Below, piece by piece: positions 11,066-22,330 of a stretch of DNA of 64,000 nt. Where the stretch lies: assembly GCA_019722365.1 (NCBI GenBank), contig JADFUC010001193.1, positions 1 through 64,000 on the forward strand, given 5' to 3'. The position numbers were made by a program, and so were the translations under genes. Under the pieces are notes generated by a model. It ran no database searches, was not told the DNA's origin, and was given only the letters and a program-made list of their open reading frames with translations. Positions within the stretch are counted from its first letter, which is position 1; each line of letters begins with the position of its first letter. This DNA is from Lithospermum erythrorhizon. Lineage: Eukaryota; Streptophyta; Magnoliopsida; Boraginales; Boraginaceae.

Positions 11066-14000
11066 TGTAATACTTTCGTTTAGCACTAATATTACGCCAA
11101 TAGTATACTAGTTGCTTTCGGTGGATTATTTAGGAGAAATCAAAAATTTCAAAGTTGAATAGTGAAAATACAATGAATCGATTCGGTTATTAATACGTTT
11201 CGGTATTTGAGAATTTTAAAGTTATGTCGAATGGTAATTATATTAGTTGGGTGGTAATATAATTTGAGGTAGAAATGTTGATGTTTGGGATTATTCGAGA
11301 TAAGTTAAAAGCGAGAAGTATGATTGAAGCCCAAAGCGATCGGGTTTTCCTGCTTGTGAAAACTAGTGGACCCGACCCATTAAGTCCGTAAGCCAACCCA
11401 TGAAGGCCCAAACCATCTTCTCCTTCACTCTCACCATGACAGACGATAAAGCTCCCCCTCTTTGATCTTTTTTCTTGGTTTTCTCCTCGTCTATAGCTTT
11501 TGGACCTCAAATTTCATGGAGAGTTTACTCATAAATACGTCCTCTTCGATTCAAAGGTAAAGGTGGATCTTTTTGGTATTTAGTGAGTTTTGCTTATGAG
11601 TTGACTTTTTATTTTGAATTTTATTGCTATAAACGATTCTTGGGCTTTAAATTAGTTGTTCTTGAGTTGAAGTTAAGCTTTTGGATGAGTAATTCATGGT
11701 GTTTTAGGGACGTTGACTTTTTGGGGATTTAGTTTAACTTCGGCTTTTGTGGGTTATTATGGCATATGATTATTATCTAGGCTTAGATTATAGTATAAGA
11801 GATGATAATAATCAATTTTTGGGGATAGAAAGTGTTGGTATAGTTGAGTTGACTTTTGAGTTGACTTTGGGTTGACTTTTTCTAAAAACGTGGTTGAAAG
11901 TATAAATATGTTATTGGACACTTTGTATGTAAAATTATGATTTAAAGTTGTTGGATGAATATATGTTGAAATTAATTTTATTAATTTGAGTAATGGCTTT
12001 AGGATTTAGGGGTTGTTAGAAATAGGTTTGATTAGTTGGAAAAGTTGATATATATTGGGGTTGATTGAAATTGGTTGAAAATATTAGTGTTTTGGTTAAG
12101 GTGTTGGCGATTAGGATTTAATTAAGGATAGTTGAAATTAAGTCAATTTAATTGTCATTGAAACATAATTAGCCATACATACTTAAGTTAGCAATTTGTA
12201 ACTAAAATGGGTTGAAAAGTCAAAATTGAATTAGATAAGGGTTAAAATTGTGTGAGTAGTAGTATATTTTCGGTGTTTTTGATTAGGCGGAGCGTGGGGA
12301 AAGGCACTTGGATCGATTAGGCAGGGGGCGTTAAGCTGTGCTTAACTTGAGTGAGTCTTATACCGGGTGCTACATTACGTACTTACTTTAAATGGTGTGA
12401 AACATGTATTTGTTGTATGATTATGCGTGATTCGTTTGTGAGCCGTGATATGATTATGTGATTGTATTTACGTAGGCGTTGAAGATTTGCTTGAGGTAAG
12501 TAATGGCAGACTCTCAACTTAAGTTTGTTGTGTTACGTGGCATCGGCATTTCGAGTTACGTGGCACTTGTCGGCAATTTTGTATTTACGTGGCGCTTTGT
12601 CGGCGCGCATCTACTGTGGCCTTGTCGGCACTTTTGTGTTTCTGTGGCCTTGTCGGCGGTTGTGATTGATTTATGATTGTGAGATGTTTTAGCTGTGTGC
12701 TTTGATATTGTTTGGGAGTAGAGTAGTTGGTTGTTGGGAGGTATTGGTTAGAGTTATGCGTGACTTTGAGGTGACTTGAGTATTAGGATATGACCCTATA
12801 GTTGGGATGATTAGGGGTTAGGTGACTCTCCTTCCTTTGCCAGGGATATGTGTCATTGTTGGCCTTATCTTCGGTATAAGAATGCGGTGAGATCTATTAT
12901 CACTTTCTTTATGTGCGTGTCGATGCTTGGCCTTATACTTAGTATAAGTGCGGTGAGATCTATTATCGACTTCGCTATGTGCGTTATCGGTGTTGGCCTT
13001 ATGCTTCGGTATAAGTGCGGTGTGAATCTATTATCATTGCTATGTGCATTATCGGTGTTGGCCTTATAGCGGTATAAGTGCGGTGAGATCTATTATCACT
13101 TTGCTATTTGCATTGTCGGTGTTGGCCTTATGCCCGATTTATAAGTGCGGTGTAGTCTATTATCCAACTTTGCTGTAATGGGTATTGTCGATTTGGCCTT
13201 ATACTTCGGTATAAGTGCGATGTGAATCGTATCAACTTTTGCTTTATGTGCATTATCGGTGTTGGCCTTATACTTTGGTATAAGTGCGGTGAATCTATTA
13301 TCCACTTTGTTGTGTGCATTCTTGGTGTTGGCATACTCTGGTATAAGAGAAGTGCTTATCGGCCGATTGGTCCATTCCTACGGAGTAAAACGGGTGACGT
13401 ATCTTGATAGAGGTTGAGTATAGTTGTGGAGATATGAGAGATAAATGGTTTGATGACTAGAGTCATAGTCGTTGTTAGTCTGCATGATTTTATTACAGGT
13501 GATGGTGTGCCTTATTGAGGCTTTTGTATTATATCTTGACATGTTGTTTAATTTCTATGGTGTTGTATGATATGTTTATGACTCATTTGTGGTTATGAAT
13601 ATTGTCTTTGATTATACTAGATGTTACTTTTGATGAAATTATGTCGAATTAGGTTTTGGTTGATTATTGATAATGTTATTAGATTTTCTTGTCGTCCCAG
13701 GTTGGTATTAATCGTTATACATCCTTTAAGATTAAAAGTTAAGTTGGTTAATGGTTGAGATAAATTTGAATGAGGATAGGGATAAAAATTATAAAGCGCG
13801 TTGGTAATCTATAGATATTTGTTGATGATATTTTATATATAGTGGGAAGTTGGATTGGCGATGTTAGTATATAAGTTGTAGTCAACCACGGCGTTGATAC
13901 CGTTAAAATTGAATAAGTTCGTAGACTATTGAATAATTTGGTGAGATAATTCCGTACTTAAGTTATCTTGATTTAAGATATACTTTGTGTATTAAGATAA

Positions 14001-14800
14001 TGAAACGATTTGGAGGTTCTTATGATAAACATTCAGATGTCCTAGGAGGTGTATGACTATAATTGGAAGTAGCACTTTCAGGTGAACTAAAGATAATTGG
14101 TTGAGTTGTGAAATGTTGAGTTGTGGTATGTTTGAGTTGTATATTATATCGGGAATTAGCTATACTTCAGAAAGATAACCAATAGAGAGAGATCTCTTGT
14201 GATTAAGGTGTACTGTGAGTAAGTTGTTGACGTGGTGTGGGTTTATCGGTGTTAGTTGGCAACCATTAAGGAAAGATTTATCTTGTGGTGAGTAGCATAT
14301 AAAATATAACTCTTGAGGTATATAGTCTTTAAATAGGTAAGGGACTTGAATTATCGCCTTGTTTGTATGATAAGGTGGGTTAATACATGATATTTGTATT
14401 CACTCAAACACAGGCGACTCCTTATTTCTGATAGGCGGCCGTTTATGCCTAGAATGTTGCTTGGGATACGACCGAGATGCATTGGCCGGAAGTAGGCTGC
14501 GGAGGTGGCGATGGTGGCTTGAAGACTCATGATTTATCTTTTTATCTTCTTTGGAGTTTTTGTTATGCGTAATAAATTATTGTTGTCTCGAGGTTAGCCA
14601 AACCCATTGTTTGATGTTGTATTTATATTATTATTACTTTTCGTTTGTTGTAGGGTTGATTAGTTCGCTTACGATGGGCCAGATTGTATTATTTTATTAT
14701 CACGTTAAATGAAGTCATTTTATCGTTATCCATCGTTGGTGACTCGATTCGGGTTGATGGCGGTCCCGACCTCGGGAGGCCCACAGGCCAGATCGTTACA
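11066..14800 (+). mobile_element. Solo gypsy-type LTR (copy B)
   Basis: Starts TGTAATACTT and ends GATCGTTACA. TTTAT before it and TTTGT after it form a probable 5-bp target duplication with one mismatch. No primer-binding site or internal domain follows, so this is best read as a solo LTR left by LTR-LTR recombination. The first 1.8 kb aligns with 38946-40860 (shared TAGTATACTAGTTGCT, TTGAGTTGACTTT runs, and a GGCGTTGAAGAT...GAGGTAAGTAA block). The last part aligns with 40862-45224 (GGTTGATGGCGGTCCC near the end). At 3.7 kb it is long for an LTR. It contains the hairpin array at 12850-13360. Confidence 0.75.
12850..13360 (+). repeat. Tandem hairpin array within LTR B
   Basis: About seven imperfect units of 55-80 bp, each with GGCCTTAT...GTATAAGTGCGGTG and spaced by TCTATTATC...TTTGC...TGTGCATT...GGTGTT. 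In the best copies (for example 13196-13218) CTTATAC, TTCG, GTATAAG forms a perfect 7-bp stem with a TTCG loop. Other copies vary the loop or one stem base (CTTATGC-TTCG-GTATAAG near 12999). A related array lies in the LTR at 42470-42720, and two looser units lie at 43530-43620. Confidence 0.75.
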
Positions 14801-14995
14801 TTTGTGAATGTATGTAGGAATTTAGAGGAAGAACCGACAAGGCATTTCTTGATGAGATAATGCATCTTTGTATTGATGGGGATAAGCGACACGCTCAGTC
14901 AACCGAGGGAATGAAAGTCGGCGATTATCATATAGTCCGGCACATTTGTTTTCATCGGGGCAGCCGGGACCCCTGAGTCACCGATAGCGGTCTAA
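14801..14995 (+). other. Short tract between solo LTR B and minus-strand copia element
   Basis: Resumes the sequence interrupted by the solo LTR. A + frame reads EFRGRTDKAFLDEIMHLCID, which could be Helitron or other coding sequence, but I cannot match it to a family. No feature can be supported beyond it being the far side of the insertion site. Confidence 0.3.
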
Positions 14996-15213
14996 ATGGC
15001 CTCGACTCATCCTCTGATGGGCTCCACGGACCGGCTCCAATTTGTCAGACCCCCATTCGAGACCACCGTCACCGATAGGGGTCTCGATATCACTTGCATC
15101 TCCGACACTTTGAAAATGTCTTCAGCTTCAGCAATCTCCACGGCAGAAGCCTTTTCAAATCACCGTTTCAAGACACTCAATTCCTTGTGACACCTTGAGC
15201 TACCGCTCCGAGG

Positions 15214-15690
15214 TTAGCGAGTGAGCCATGACTTGAACTTCTCGCTGTTTACAACTTTTTGTAAACATATCGGCGGATTTCGTCTCGAGAATCTTGCCGG
15301 CTTTGAGGCCCGTTCTCGATACAGGCGTATGAAATGGAACCTCGGCCCTATCGTTTTGTCCTCACATGAAACACGAGTTTTTAGCCGGATAAATCGCACT
15401 CGACTATCATAGTACAGGTGTTTACGTCCATGCTTTCGAAGATTCGATTCTTTCAAGAAAAGTGCACCTTGAGTCGTCTCTTTCGCGAACTCGCCATGAC
15501 ATATTACACTTTCCTTTGACTAGACAATGCTACTGGCCCAGTTTGGCCGATCTCATTAATAGCGGTACCCCCAAAGCGTGAATACATATCACTAGTAGAC
15601 TTATACTATCAACATGTCACCAGATTGCCGGCATCACATATCCAGCTAACCAGTACTAGATTTACGGAAACGCAAGGATTTTCGGCCTTA
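15214..15690 (-). pseudogene. Copia RNase H relic
   Basis: About 15690-15470 reads as a broken YAG...STSG-like, F.FGGTAI region. From 15456 an 80-residue frame has HLYYDSRVRFIRLKTRVSC followed by GPRFHFIR and ends KVVNSEKFKSWLTR. This matches copia RNase H (CDSQSAI.L..N......K.I..R.HFIR ... M.TK.V...K). The element's pol ends near 15200. Confidence 0.75.
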
Positions 15691-15729
15691 CCCCGTTCAT
15701 GTCTCAAAATCCCTTGCTGACTTCCCAAT

Positions 15730-16680
15730 GTTCTTTCTGGGTTGGGTATATATCACCGACAACTCCCGGCATGTCTGATATACGATTAGTCTCGCACCAC
15801 TGCTTGTCCATAAGACTACTGCTGCGCGAGCGTAAGGCACTTGCTCCAGCTATACTTTCGAAATTATCTTGATCTCGGGTGAATGTTGTCTTGATAATTG
15901 AAAATGAAAGCGACTAATAGAATTACTTACGGCTTTGCATCGGCATGTTGAATCGCTTGATTACCTTCTTGAGTAGTCTTCTTGTGTCGATCTGGAGACA
16001 ATCGATCTCGATTATTATCCCCGAGAATTTTAGCCCATGCTAGGTCATACATTATGGAATCCCCGCGACAACTCTTTCTTGACATGTTACTTTGCAAATG
16101 TCGGCTCACAATCCAACATATCATCAACATAAAGTAAGATAACATAATCTTTTTTGAAACTTCCTTATGTGGCGGTGGTTAGTCACCATGACTCCTGGCT
16201 TGACGCTTTTGATAAGTTATCAAGGTAATATTCATTGCCTCGGGCTTGTTTCAAGCCGTCTGAAGCTCTTGAAGTTTGGACCGTCTTCTTTCCTCAGCCT
16301 CAAAGCGCAAGAGGTTGCTTCATGAACTCTTCTCCATCCTAGATCGCCATGTAGAAGCGCGGTTTTTACATCCATCGATGAAGGTGGAATCGTCTACCAT
16401 TTACCCGATCCCAGAGCGATTACGATTGTCCTGAAGCTTGACTACGGGTGAGAATATTTCGGTGTAGTCAATTCCTTCCCCTCATTGGAATCCTTGACAA
16501 CCAAAGCGAGCTTTATGGCGCTTGCTTCCATCATGTTCCTCCTTGGTCAGTGGGCCATTTATTACGATATTAACTACCGACTTCTGGCGGTGCTTGCAAC
16601 TCAGCGTCGTGTTTGTGACAATGACTCCATCTCCTCTTTCATCGCTAACTCCCACTTGATCGCATCATCACATTTATGCT
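15730..16680 (-). pseudogene. Copia reverse transcriptase relic
   Basis: The block starts with a W-x-AMKEEMESL segment (about 16665-16620), the conserved start of copia RT, and continues through frame-broken pieces such as QNKW and FLH. At 16120-16131 it has the catalytic YVDD within VILLYVDDM. Downstream, VPYA-like residues and RP/MC-like residues follow (about 15830-15760). Stops and frame changes throughout show it is inactive. Small minus-strand ORFs such as 15927-16145 are pieces of this domain. Confidence 0.85.
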
Positions 16681-17059
16681 TGCTTGACACCTTCTTGAGG
16701 CTCGCTGCAGCCGATTCTTGAAAGTTAGCAGAAGGTGAATACCTCTGAGTTGGTTTTCTAACACGGATACTTCTTACGAGACCAGATTATGCATCTTGAT
16801 CCTTATCGGGGACAATCTCTTCTTGTTGATCGGCTGACGGAAATGATATTGTCGTAAATGCTACGTAAATGCCACTCCGTCTGAACCATCCTCTTCTAAA
16901 GGTGGCATATCGACAAAGGATCTTCGGGTTGATCTTGAGCGGGGCATGATCTAAGGCATTACCCGTTTGGAAGGAACAGTCGTGCTTTCTCTGCTTGACT
17001 TCCCTCGGTTTTTTAGGTTGTGACTTCTCCTTCCAGCTTCTTTCTCCTCACAACACTTT

Positions 17060-17165
17060 TCGCATGCATGCTTTTTGTATAACACGTGTTCATTGAAGAC
17101 CACATTAACACTTGAATGATCTTCCGGTTCTTCAAATCATAGAACACGTATCCCGTCTGTCATGT
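17060..17165 (-). pseudogene. Copia integrase C-terminal segment
   Basis: The minus strand here reads GYVFYDLKNRKII followed in another frame by VNVVFNE. This corresponds to the GY..YD...RK...SRDVVF.E block at the end of copia integrase, just before the acidic linker to reverse transcriptase. The integrase core (about 17200-18090) is too degraded for me to place the catalytic DDE residues. Confidence 0.7.
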
Positions 17166-18098
17166 AACGATAAAATAGCAAATGTTAGATTTAGCTTCGA
17201 GCTTATTTCTAGCATTTGCATCGTGAACATCGCTAAACAACCAAATACTTCGGGGAAAGAATAATTTACCTTCTTAGAACTCCACTTCTCTTGAATTAGA
17301 AATTCGAGGAAAAGAATACTTACATGCGTTCATTGATCTGTTCGTCCTACCGGCTATTCCGGATTACGTTGGGGTGTTCCCGAATAGTCTTACCGTCCTT
17401 ATTCCGTTTCTCGGCGTATTTGAAATCCGTATCACTTTGTATTCACCCCGTTATTAGGATCTCAAACACTTCCTCTCGGCCCGATCTAGAACCTCAACCG
17501 CTATAAAACCTTGAAGGCGTCGTACACCTCGGATTTATTATTTCCAAAAAAATAAACCCGGACTTTTCTCAAAATCGCGTCATCGATGGAAGGATTCACA
17601 TCAAATGAACTCCTTGGAACCAACGAGCGGTCCCCAAACATCTGTGTGAACTAACTTTCAGCCTCTGATTTGAGCTCAGCGCCCGGTTTTGCTTTCATGA
17701 CTTTCTTACTTCCCGAACAGGCTGCAGAATACTTGATGATCAGCCGATTTGAGCCGAATTATCCATTATTTGAAACAAGCGGTTTCATACGCTGCCATTT
17801 CGTGGTCCCAAGCGGTTTGTGCCTTGACTCGTCTTCTCGGAATATCGATAGCGACTATAGTCATTTGAGAACTCCCGAGTAAGGTAAAGTACTATGTGGA
17901 CCTCGGGCTAAGAGTCATTTGCGCCTCACAGAGCTACCTTAGGTTACGCTACGAGCGTCGTTCGGTAACCATCATCCAGTGACTCACGAAATCAAGCTCT
18001 TCGCGGCTTGGTACATGCCTCACTTTAGTCAATCTCGGGTAGAACCATTCGGCGACTTAAGTTCATCACCATTACCTTGTCTTGATGGGCACCATGGA

Positions 18099-18449
18099 TT
18101 ATGAAGATGAAACTGGCCATGTCTCCGTAGCTATAATTGACATTATATCCTGAGTGGGTGTTGTATGAAATGATGCTCCTGAATCAAGAATCCAAGAATT
18201 TATCGGAGCATTCAACGACAATAGTAGAGCATACACGCAGTCGCCAACAGCATTCACGTCGCTCGTGTTGCCCTCTCGACTACCAGATGCCTTGCATTGC
18301 CGCAACATGTGATCTTGCCGCGTCCAGCTCGAGAGTACGTCCTCCGAGCCGACTTTCTTCCTGTGACTTTGACCTCCATTTATTCTTATTGACTTCCTTT
18401 GTCTTAGTTCATGCACAATACATTCGATCACGGAGGCATTTCTGTTCAA
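18099..18449 (-). pseudogene. Copia gag zinc-knuckle / aspartic protease segment
   Basis: The 116-residue frame carries a HMLRQCK end of a CCHC zinc knuckle (residues 47-53) and then SWILDSGASFHTT (residues 85-97). DSGAS at 89-93 is the catalytic motif of copia-type retropepsin. In the intact polyprotein this protease cuts Gag-Pol into its parts. The first cysteines of the zinc knuckle are replaced by SSWTRQD, and upstream gag is out of frame, so it is a relic. Confidence 0.85.
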
Positions 18450-19790
18450 TCGTTAGAATTAGCCGGATAGACGTATTCTTGACCGCATAAGGCTGACTTC
18501 TCATTTTCGATTGAATTACTCACGGCCACCATTGGCTCCCCGACTATGTCTGGAAAAGATGCCGATAGCATGTCGATACTTGTAGTGTCCCTCGAAGTTA
18601 ACACAGCCAGTAGTCAATTGATTTATCAAACTATTAAAATCATTAAGGTGCCTACTTGACCGAATTATTCATTGACATCCTCGAGTGAAAGCGATTTGTA
18701 AGTATTAGTACCTTATTGTTGGCGGATGGTTTCTCGTATAACCAGAAACAAGCTATCATTCAAGCCACTTTGTAGTGAATTCTCCTTAGCTCGTTAGCAA
18801 CAACGTTTCTAGACAAAAAGCAGTGCCATTATGCAGACTTTTACATTTCGTTCTTCCAGTTTAGTATTTGCTTGAGCCTTTACCAGCACAAAGGAACTAT
18901 GAAGAACTGCTTCCACATCTGAATAATCATCACGTATTAAATGCTTTCGATAGGCGAAATCAACCCGTGAATTTATCTACGGCGTATAATACGTCTTTCG
19001 CCCGTCTTTTGCCGTTGAATTCCAGATAAAAGCTATATCTAGACTGCTTTCCAACGGCTCGATACCCGATTGTTGGGCATAGAGCGATAACGAGATATAA
19101 CTGAAGCCAGATATCAGACCCGATCCTACGAGTCTAATGTCTACATGTAATTTGAGCGAACGATAATTGAAAATACCGTAAGGAAATAACACCAGATCTT
19201 TACTCACAGGGTTACGCCGAGTACGTCACCCATTCTTTGCTGAAATCAAGCTAGAATGAACTCACAGCGATTATTTAAGTCTTATCAAAGCCCAAGCTTC
19301 TCGATTGAGTAATATTTTATAATTTAGTATTCTCGATGACAAATCTATACACTAGATTTAGCTTACAATGATATCACAATTATCTGTCAGTAGAAAGCAG
19401 CTGTGAATTTGGAACAATTTTGAAAATTGAGAGAAAAATGAAATTTTAGGATTATGTGAAGATTGTGACTGTCTTCATTTATCTTTCTTTGAGCAGCGCC
19501 GTGAGACACATGGGACACGAGTCTCGATGACGTCTCGATAACCTCTCGATGGCCTCCATACAAACCGGCTCCCGATTTGTGCGTCGAGGCGCATGGGAAT
19601 TACCGTCCTCATCTCGCGCTTTGAAAATGTCTTGACTTGACATAGCCGATGGTTTTAATGGTTTCACTTGTGTTTGGGTATTGGATTTGAGCTCGAGCCG
19701 CTGAAATCAGAATTCGAAGATAAAATGTATCTTGTCTTACTTCGCCGCACCTATAGCAGGTGAACTGAGGCACAACAGAGGCTTCTACTT

Positions 19791-20187
19791 ATGGCATACT
19801 TTGATGACACTGTACCCCCAGAAATCATGCCGGCCGACCCTATTGTATCGCTGAGTGAGTCATCATCCAAGGCGGCTGTGGGTTGTGCTATCGGCAGCAA
19901 CGTTGCACGCACTTCGATCATAGACACTCCAACACCAAAACCATCTGAAAAAACTGCCGATGGTGAGCTCGGGGTGTCTTCCCTTAAGCGTCAAGTAGAC
20001 AGCGTTTCAATCCTAGTTGGTATGTAAATATGTACTAACTACCTTGACATCAATGTCATGCTTATATATTTTGTTATTATTTAAATATATAGGCAGTCCT
20101 GCAAAGAAAACATTGTTCCCTGAAACCAGTGTTAGCTCAGCTGAACTTCCAAATCATGATGTTGAGGTTCTTTGCTTGATCATGTGA
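19791..20187 (+). pseudogene. Unassigned two-exon coding fragment (possible RPA1-like tail)
   Basis: Exons 19791-20019 and 20093-20187 join in phase (GTTG|GTATGT ... ATATAG|GCAGT) to give 106 residues. The sequence starts MAYFDDTVPPEIM, is rich in Ser/Thr/Pro, and carries LGVSSLKRQ and SPAKKTLFPE before a stop. I do not recognise a domain. A low-complexity tail with TP.., KR and SPAKK/LFP motifs resembles C-terminal tails of plant replication protein A large-subunit homologues, which some plant Helitrons carry. That would fit the Helitron relic upstream, but it is speculation. A TGA precedes the first exon by about ten codons, so the 5' part is either lost or in another exon. Confidence 0.35.
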
Positions 20188-21738
20188 ACTTGAACCTCCT
20201 TTTTAATGTCAAGATTATCCTCATTGAAAATGTAATCATAGTTGTGGTTGCCAGAAGTGCCTTCCAAGTTCACGTTCTCTCTTTTGAAACAGAAAAAGAT
20301 ACAATGGCTTTCAATGTTAATAAGTTAGTATCGAATGTAAATTATATTGTGTGCTGGTTACATCTCGTCATGTCTTCTTATGTTTCCTGATTATGTCTTT
20401 CTCGTTTAAAATATCTAAATTTCATTTTCCTACTCGTTTGACACTCTTTTGAATCAAACCTTACAGAGTAGCCTTAATTCAAAAGTTAATTACTCCCATG
20501 AAACAACTATAATTTATGAAATCTGTGATTTCATTATTCTTATTATGATGTTAACAAATTGATCTATATAGGTGTGGTATTTCATAATTTCTTAGTACGA
20601 GGAACTCGAAAGAATCAAATTAAAGCCCTTCAATTGTTGGTGATGAGTTTAGCACAATCTATTGGAGTATTAATACTCCGTATTAGATTACCAAATTGTT
20701 TTACATTAATAGCAATGCTTCCACATACGAAGTACATTTTTCTCTCTCGATTAATATACGTTTACTTTGAAAAATGGAAACAACTTTTTAAAAGCAGCTT
20801 CGTGATTTATATATATATATAGATATAGATATAGATAGATATGGCGTGTAATAGTTAATTAAAATATATCTGAAGCTAGCATTTGTACATAGGTGTATGT
20901 GTGAATTACATTTTTAAAATTGGTTCATTTTAATCATTGAATAATTGGATAATTTTTTCTCATGGAGGGGTAGTACAAATATGTCTTCATTGAGAGTTCG
21001 GTCTTCCACATTGCTAGTTTTTGGATTTAGTTTTCGTTCCCTATCTTATTCTTGATGCAACTTAAAACTTCTTGAATTCTATTCAGCATCATCAAATGTT
21101 TATAAGCTTTTAAGAGCTTGTGTTTAAACACTATTACACTAAAAAGAAGTTCAAACTCAAAAACGTTTTTGCTATCAACACTCGGAAGGTCAAATCCTTT
21201 TCAAACATGGGTCTATGGGATACATCTCACATTTCACTTTTGACACCAGAAATCTACAATGCTTAAGAAAGCAAAAAATCCCAATAATGATAAATAAGAT
21301 TCCATCCCAATGCAAAAGGACCCTCAAGTGAAATAATGCAACAAAAAATAGCAAGTAGTCAATTGAGACATCGACCCTATACCAACCCCCCACCTTATAA
21401 GACGAACCTCATCCACTAAATGTGACTTGCCCGATGAGCCATAATGTCATTCAGGTTACTCTTCAACGCCTATAAACAATGCTTTGGTCAAAAATACTAT
21501 GGCCAAACAGTGCTTTCAGTTACAGAACGTAATATCGCTAAGGTTGCAAGGGATTTGCAAATGCAAATCAAAATTCCATACCATGACATACCATAATATG
21601 ACCCCTGCGTGCCTTCTACTACATGATTAACACAACAAGTCAGACAGACTACAACTAAACGAAGAATGAATACATAGCTCATTCCTCACACTACTAGCTA
21701 AGCTTAAACTAACAACAAACTACACCTACATATCAGGT
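20188..21738. other. Intergenic tract, nothing identified
   Basis: AT-rich sequence with only short ORFs in all frames. It contains an (AT)n/(AGAT)n microsatellite at 20808-20842. No coding family, RNA gene or transposon terminus could be supported. Confidence 0.5.
20808..20842. repeat. AT / AGAT microsatellite
   Basis: About seven TA dinucleotides run into AGATATAGATATAGATAGATAT. Such arrays are commonly length-polymorphic. Confidence 0.9.
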
Positions 21739-22330
21739 TTACATAATCTTATAATAAGTCCTAGCCCACTCATACACTGCTTCCAAATTGCCATGTCCTA
21801 CCACAATCATCTCGAACTCGTTGGCATGGTTGAGGAAAAAGAAGATTTTGAAACCAAGATCGAAGTCACAAGCTGACAAGTGCAATCAGTTTTGGTCCTC
21901 TAGAAAAACCCCAAGTTCACTTCTATGTCGCTGAAAGACATTGACCACTGCGGATAGTCACAGAGGGCGATATCAGAGAGAAGATGCTGTGGTAGGTTGT
22001 ATGGGTACGCTGTGATCAAAATAAAGGAAAAGAACAACTACTTAATGCTTTAGCAAATGCTATAGTAACATCTAAAATATGGACACAATTAAAGTTAATT
22101 AGTTAGGTGATTACCATGAGATAGCATGTTTGGTCGAACGTGCAAAGACCACTGGGACGAGCAAGAACAAAGACATGTAGGTGGGAAATAAGTTGTACGG
22201 ATTGTTTGAGTCTAACGTCCTCTTCCTAAAATCTTCCAATCAACAATCGGGGACTCTATATCAGATGCATCGACATTAGAAGATCCCAGAAGCCGTTCGC
22301 TCATGGCTGACAAACCTTAACAGAGCAATT
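21739..22330 (-). pseudogene. Unrecognised spliced-looking coding fragments
   Basis: Three minus-strand pieces read like coding exons. About 22318-22230 gives AMSERLLGSSNVDASDIESP and then VDWKILGRG. About 22012-21900, after a CACAG acceptor, gives AYPYNLPQHLLSDIALCDYP and ends at a stop. About 21875-21739 gives HANEFEMIVVGHGNLEAVYE, WARTYYKIM and a stop. The first two are separated by about 220 bp with a GTAATC donor candidate near 22116. I cannot connect all three into one frame and do not recognise a family. They may be a decayed host gene, a captured fragment, or part of a transposon. Confidence 0.3.

Larger units (their letters stand above)
14996..19690 (-). mobile_element. Ty1/copia element on the minus strand, degraded
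   Basis: Domains read in the expected order from high to low coordinates: gag-like (about 18900-18480), zinc knuckle and protease (18449-18099), integrase C-terminal segment (about 17160-17085), reverse transcriptase (about 16680-15730) and RNase H (about 15690-15214). The outer segments 15000-15180 and 19520-19680 share, on the minus strand, GAC/CATTTTCAAAG followed by CAAAT-GGGAGCCGGT and a GGAGGCCATC-type block. They are probably the diverged 3' and 5' LTRs, but their exact ends and a target duplication were not found. The coding region is broken by many stops and frameshifts. Confidence 0.78.
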
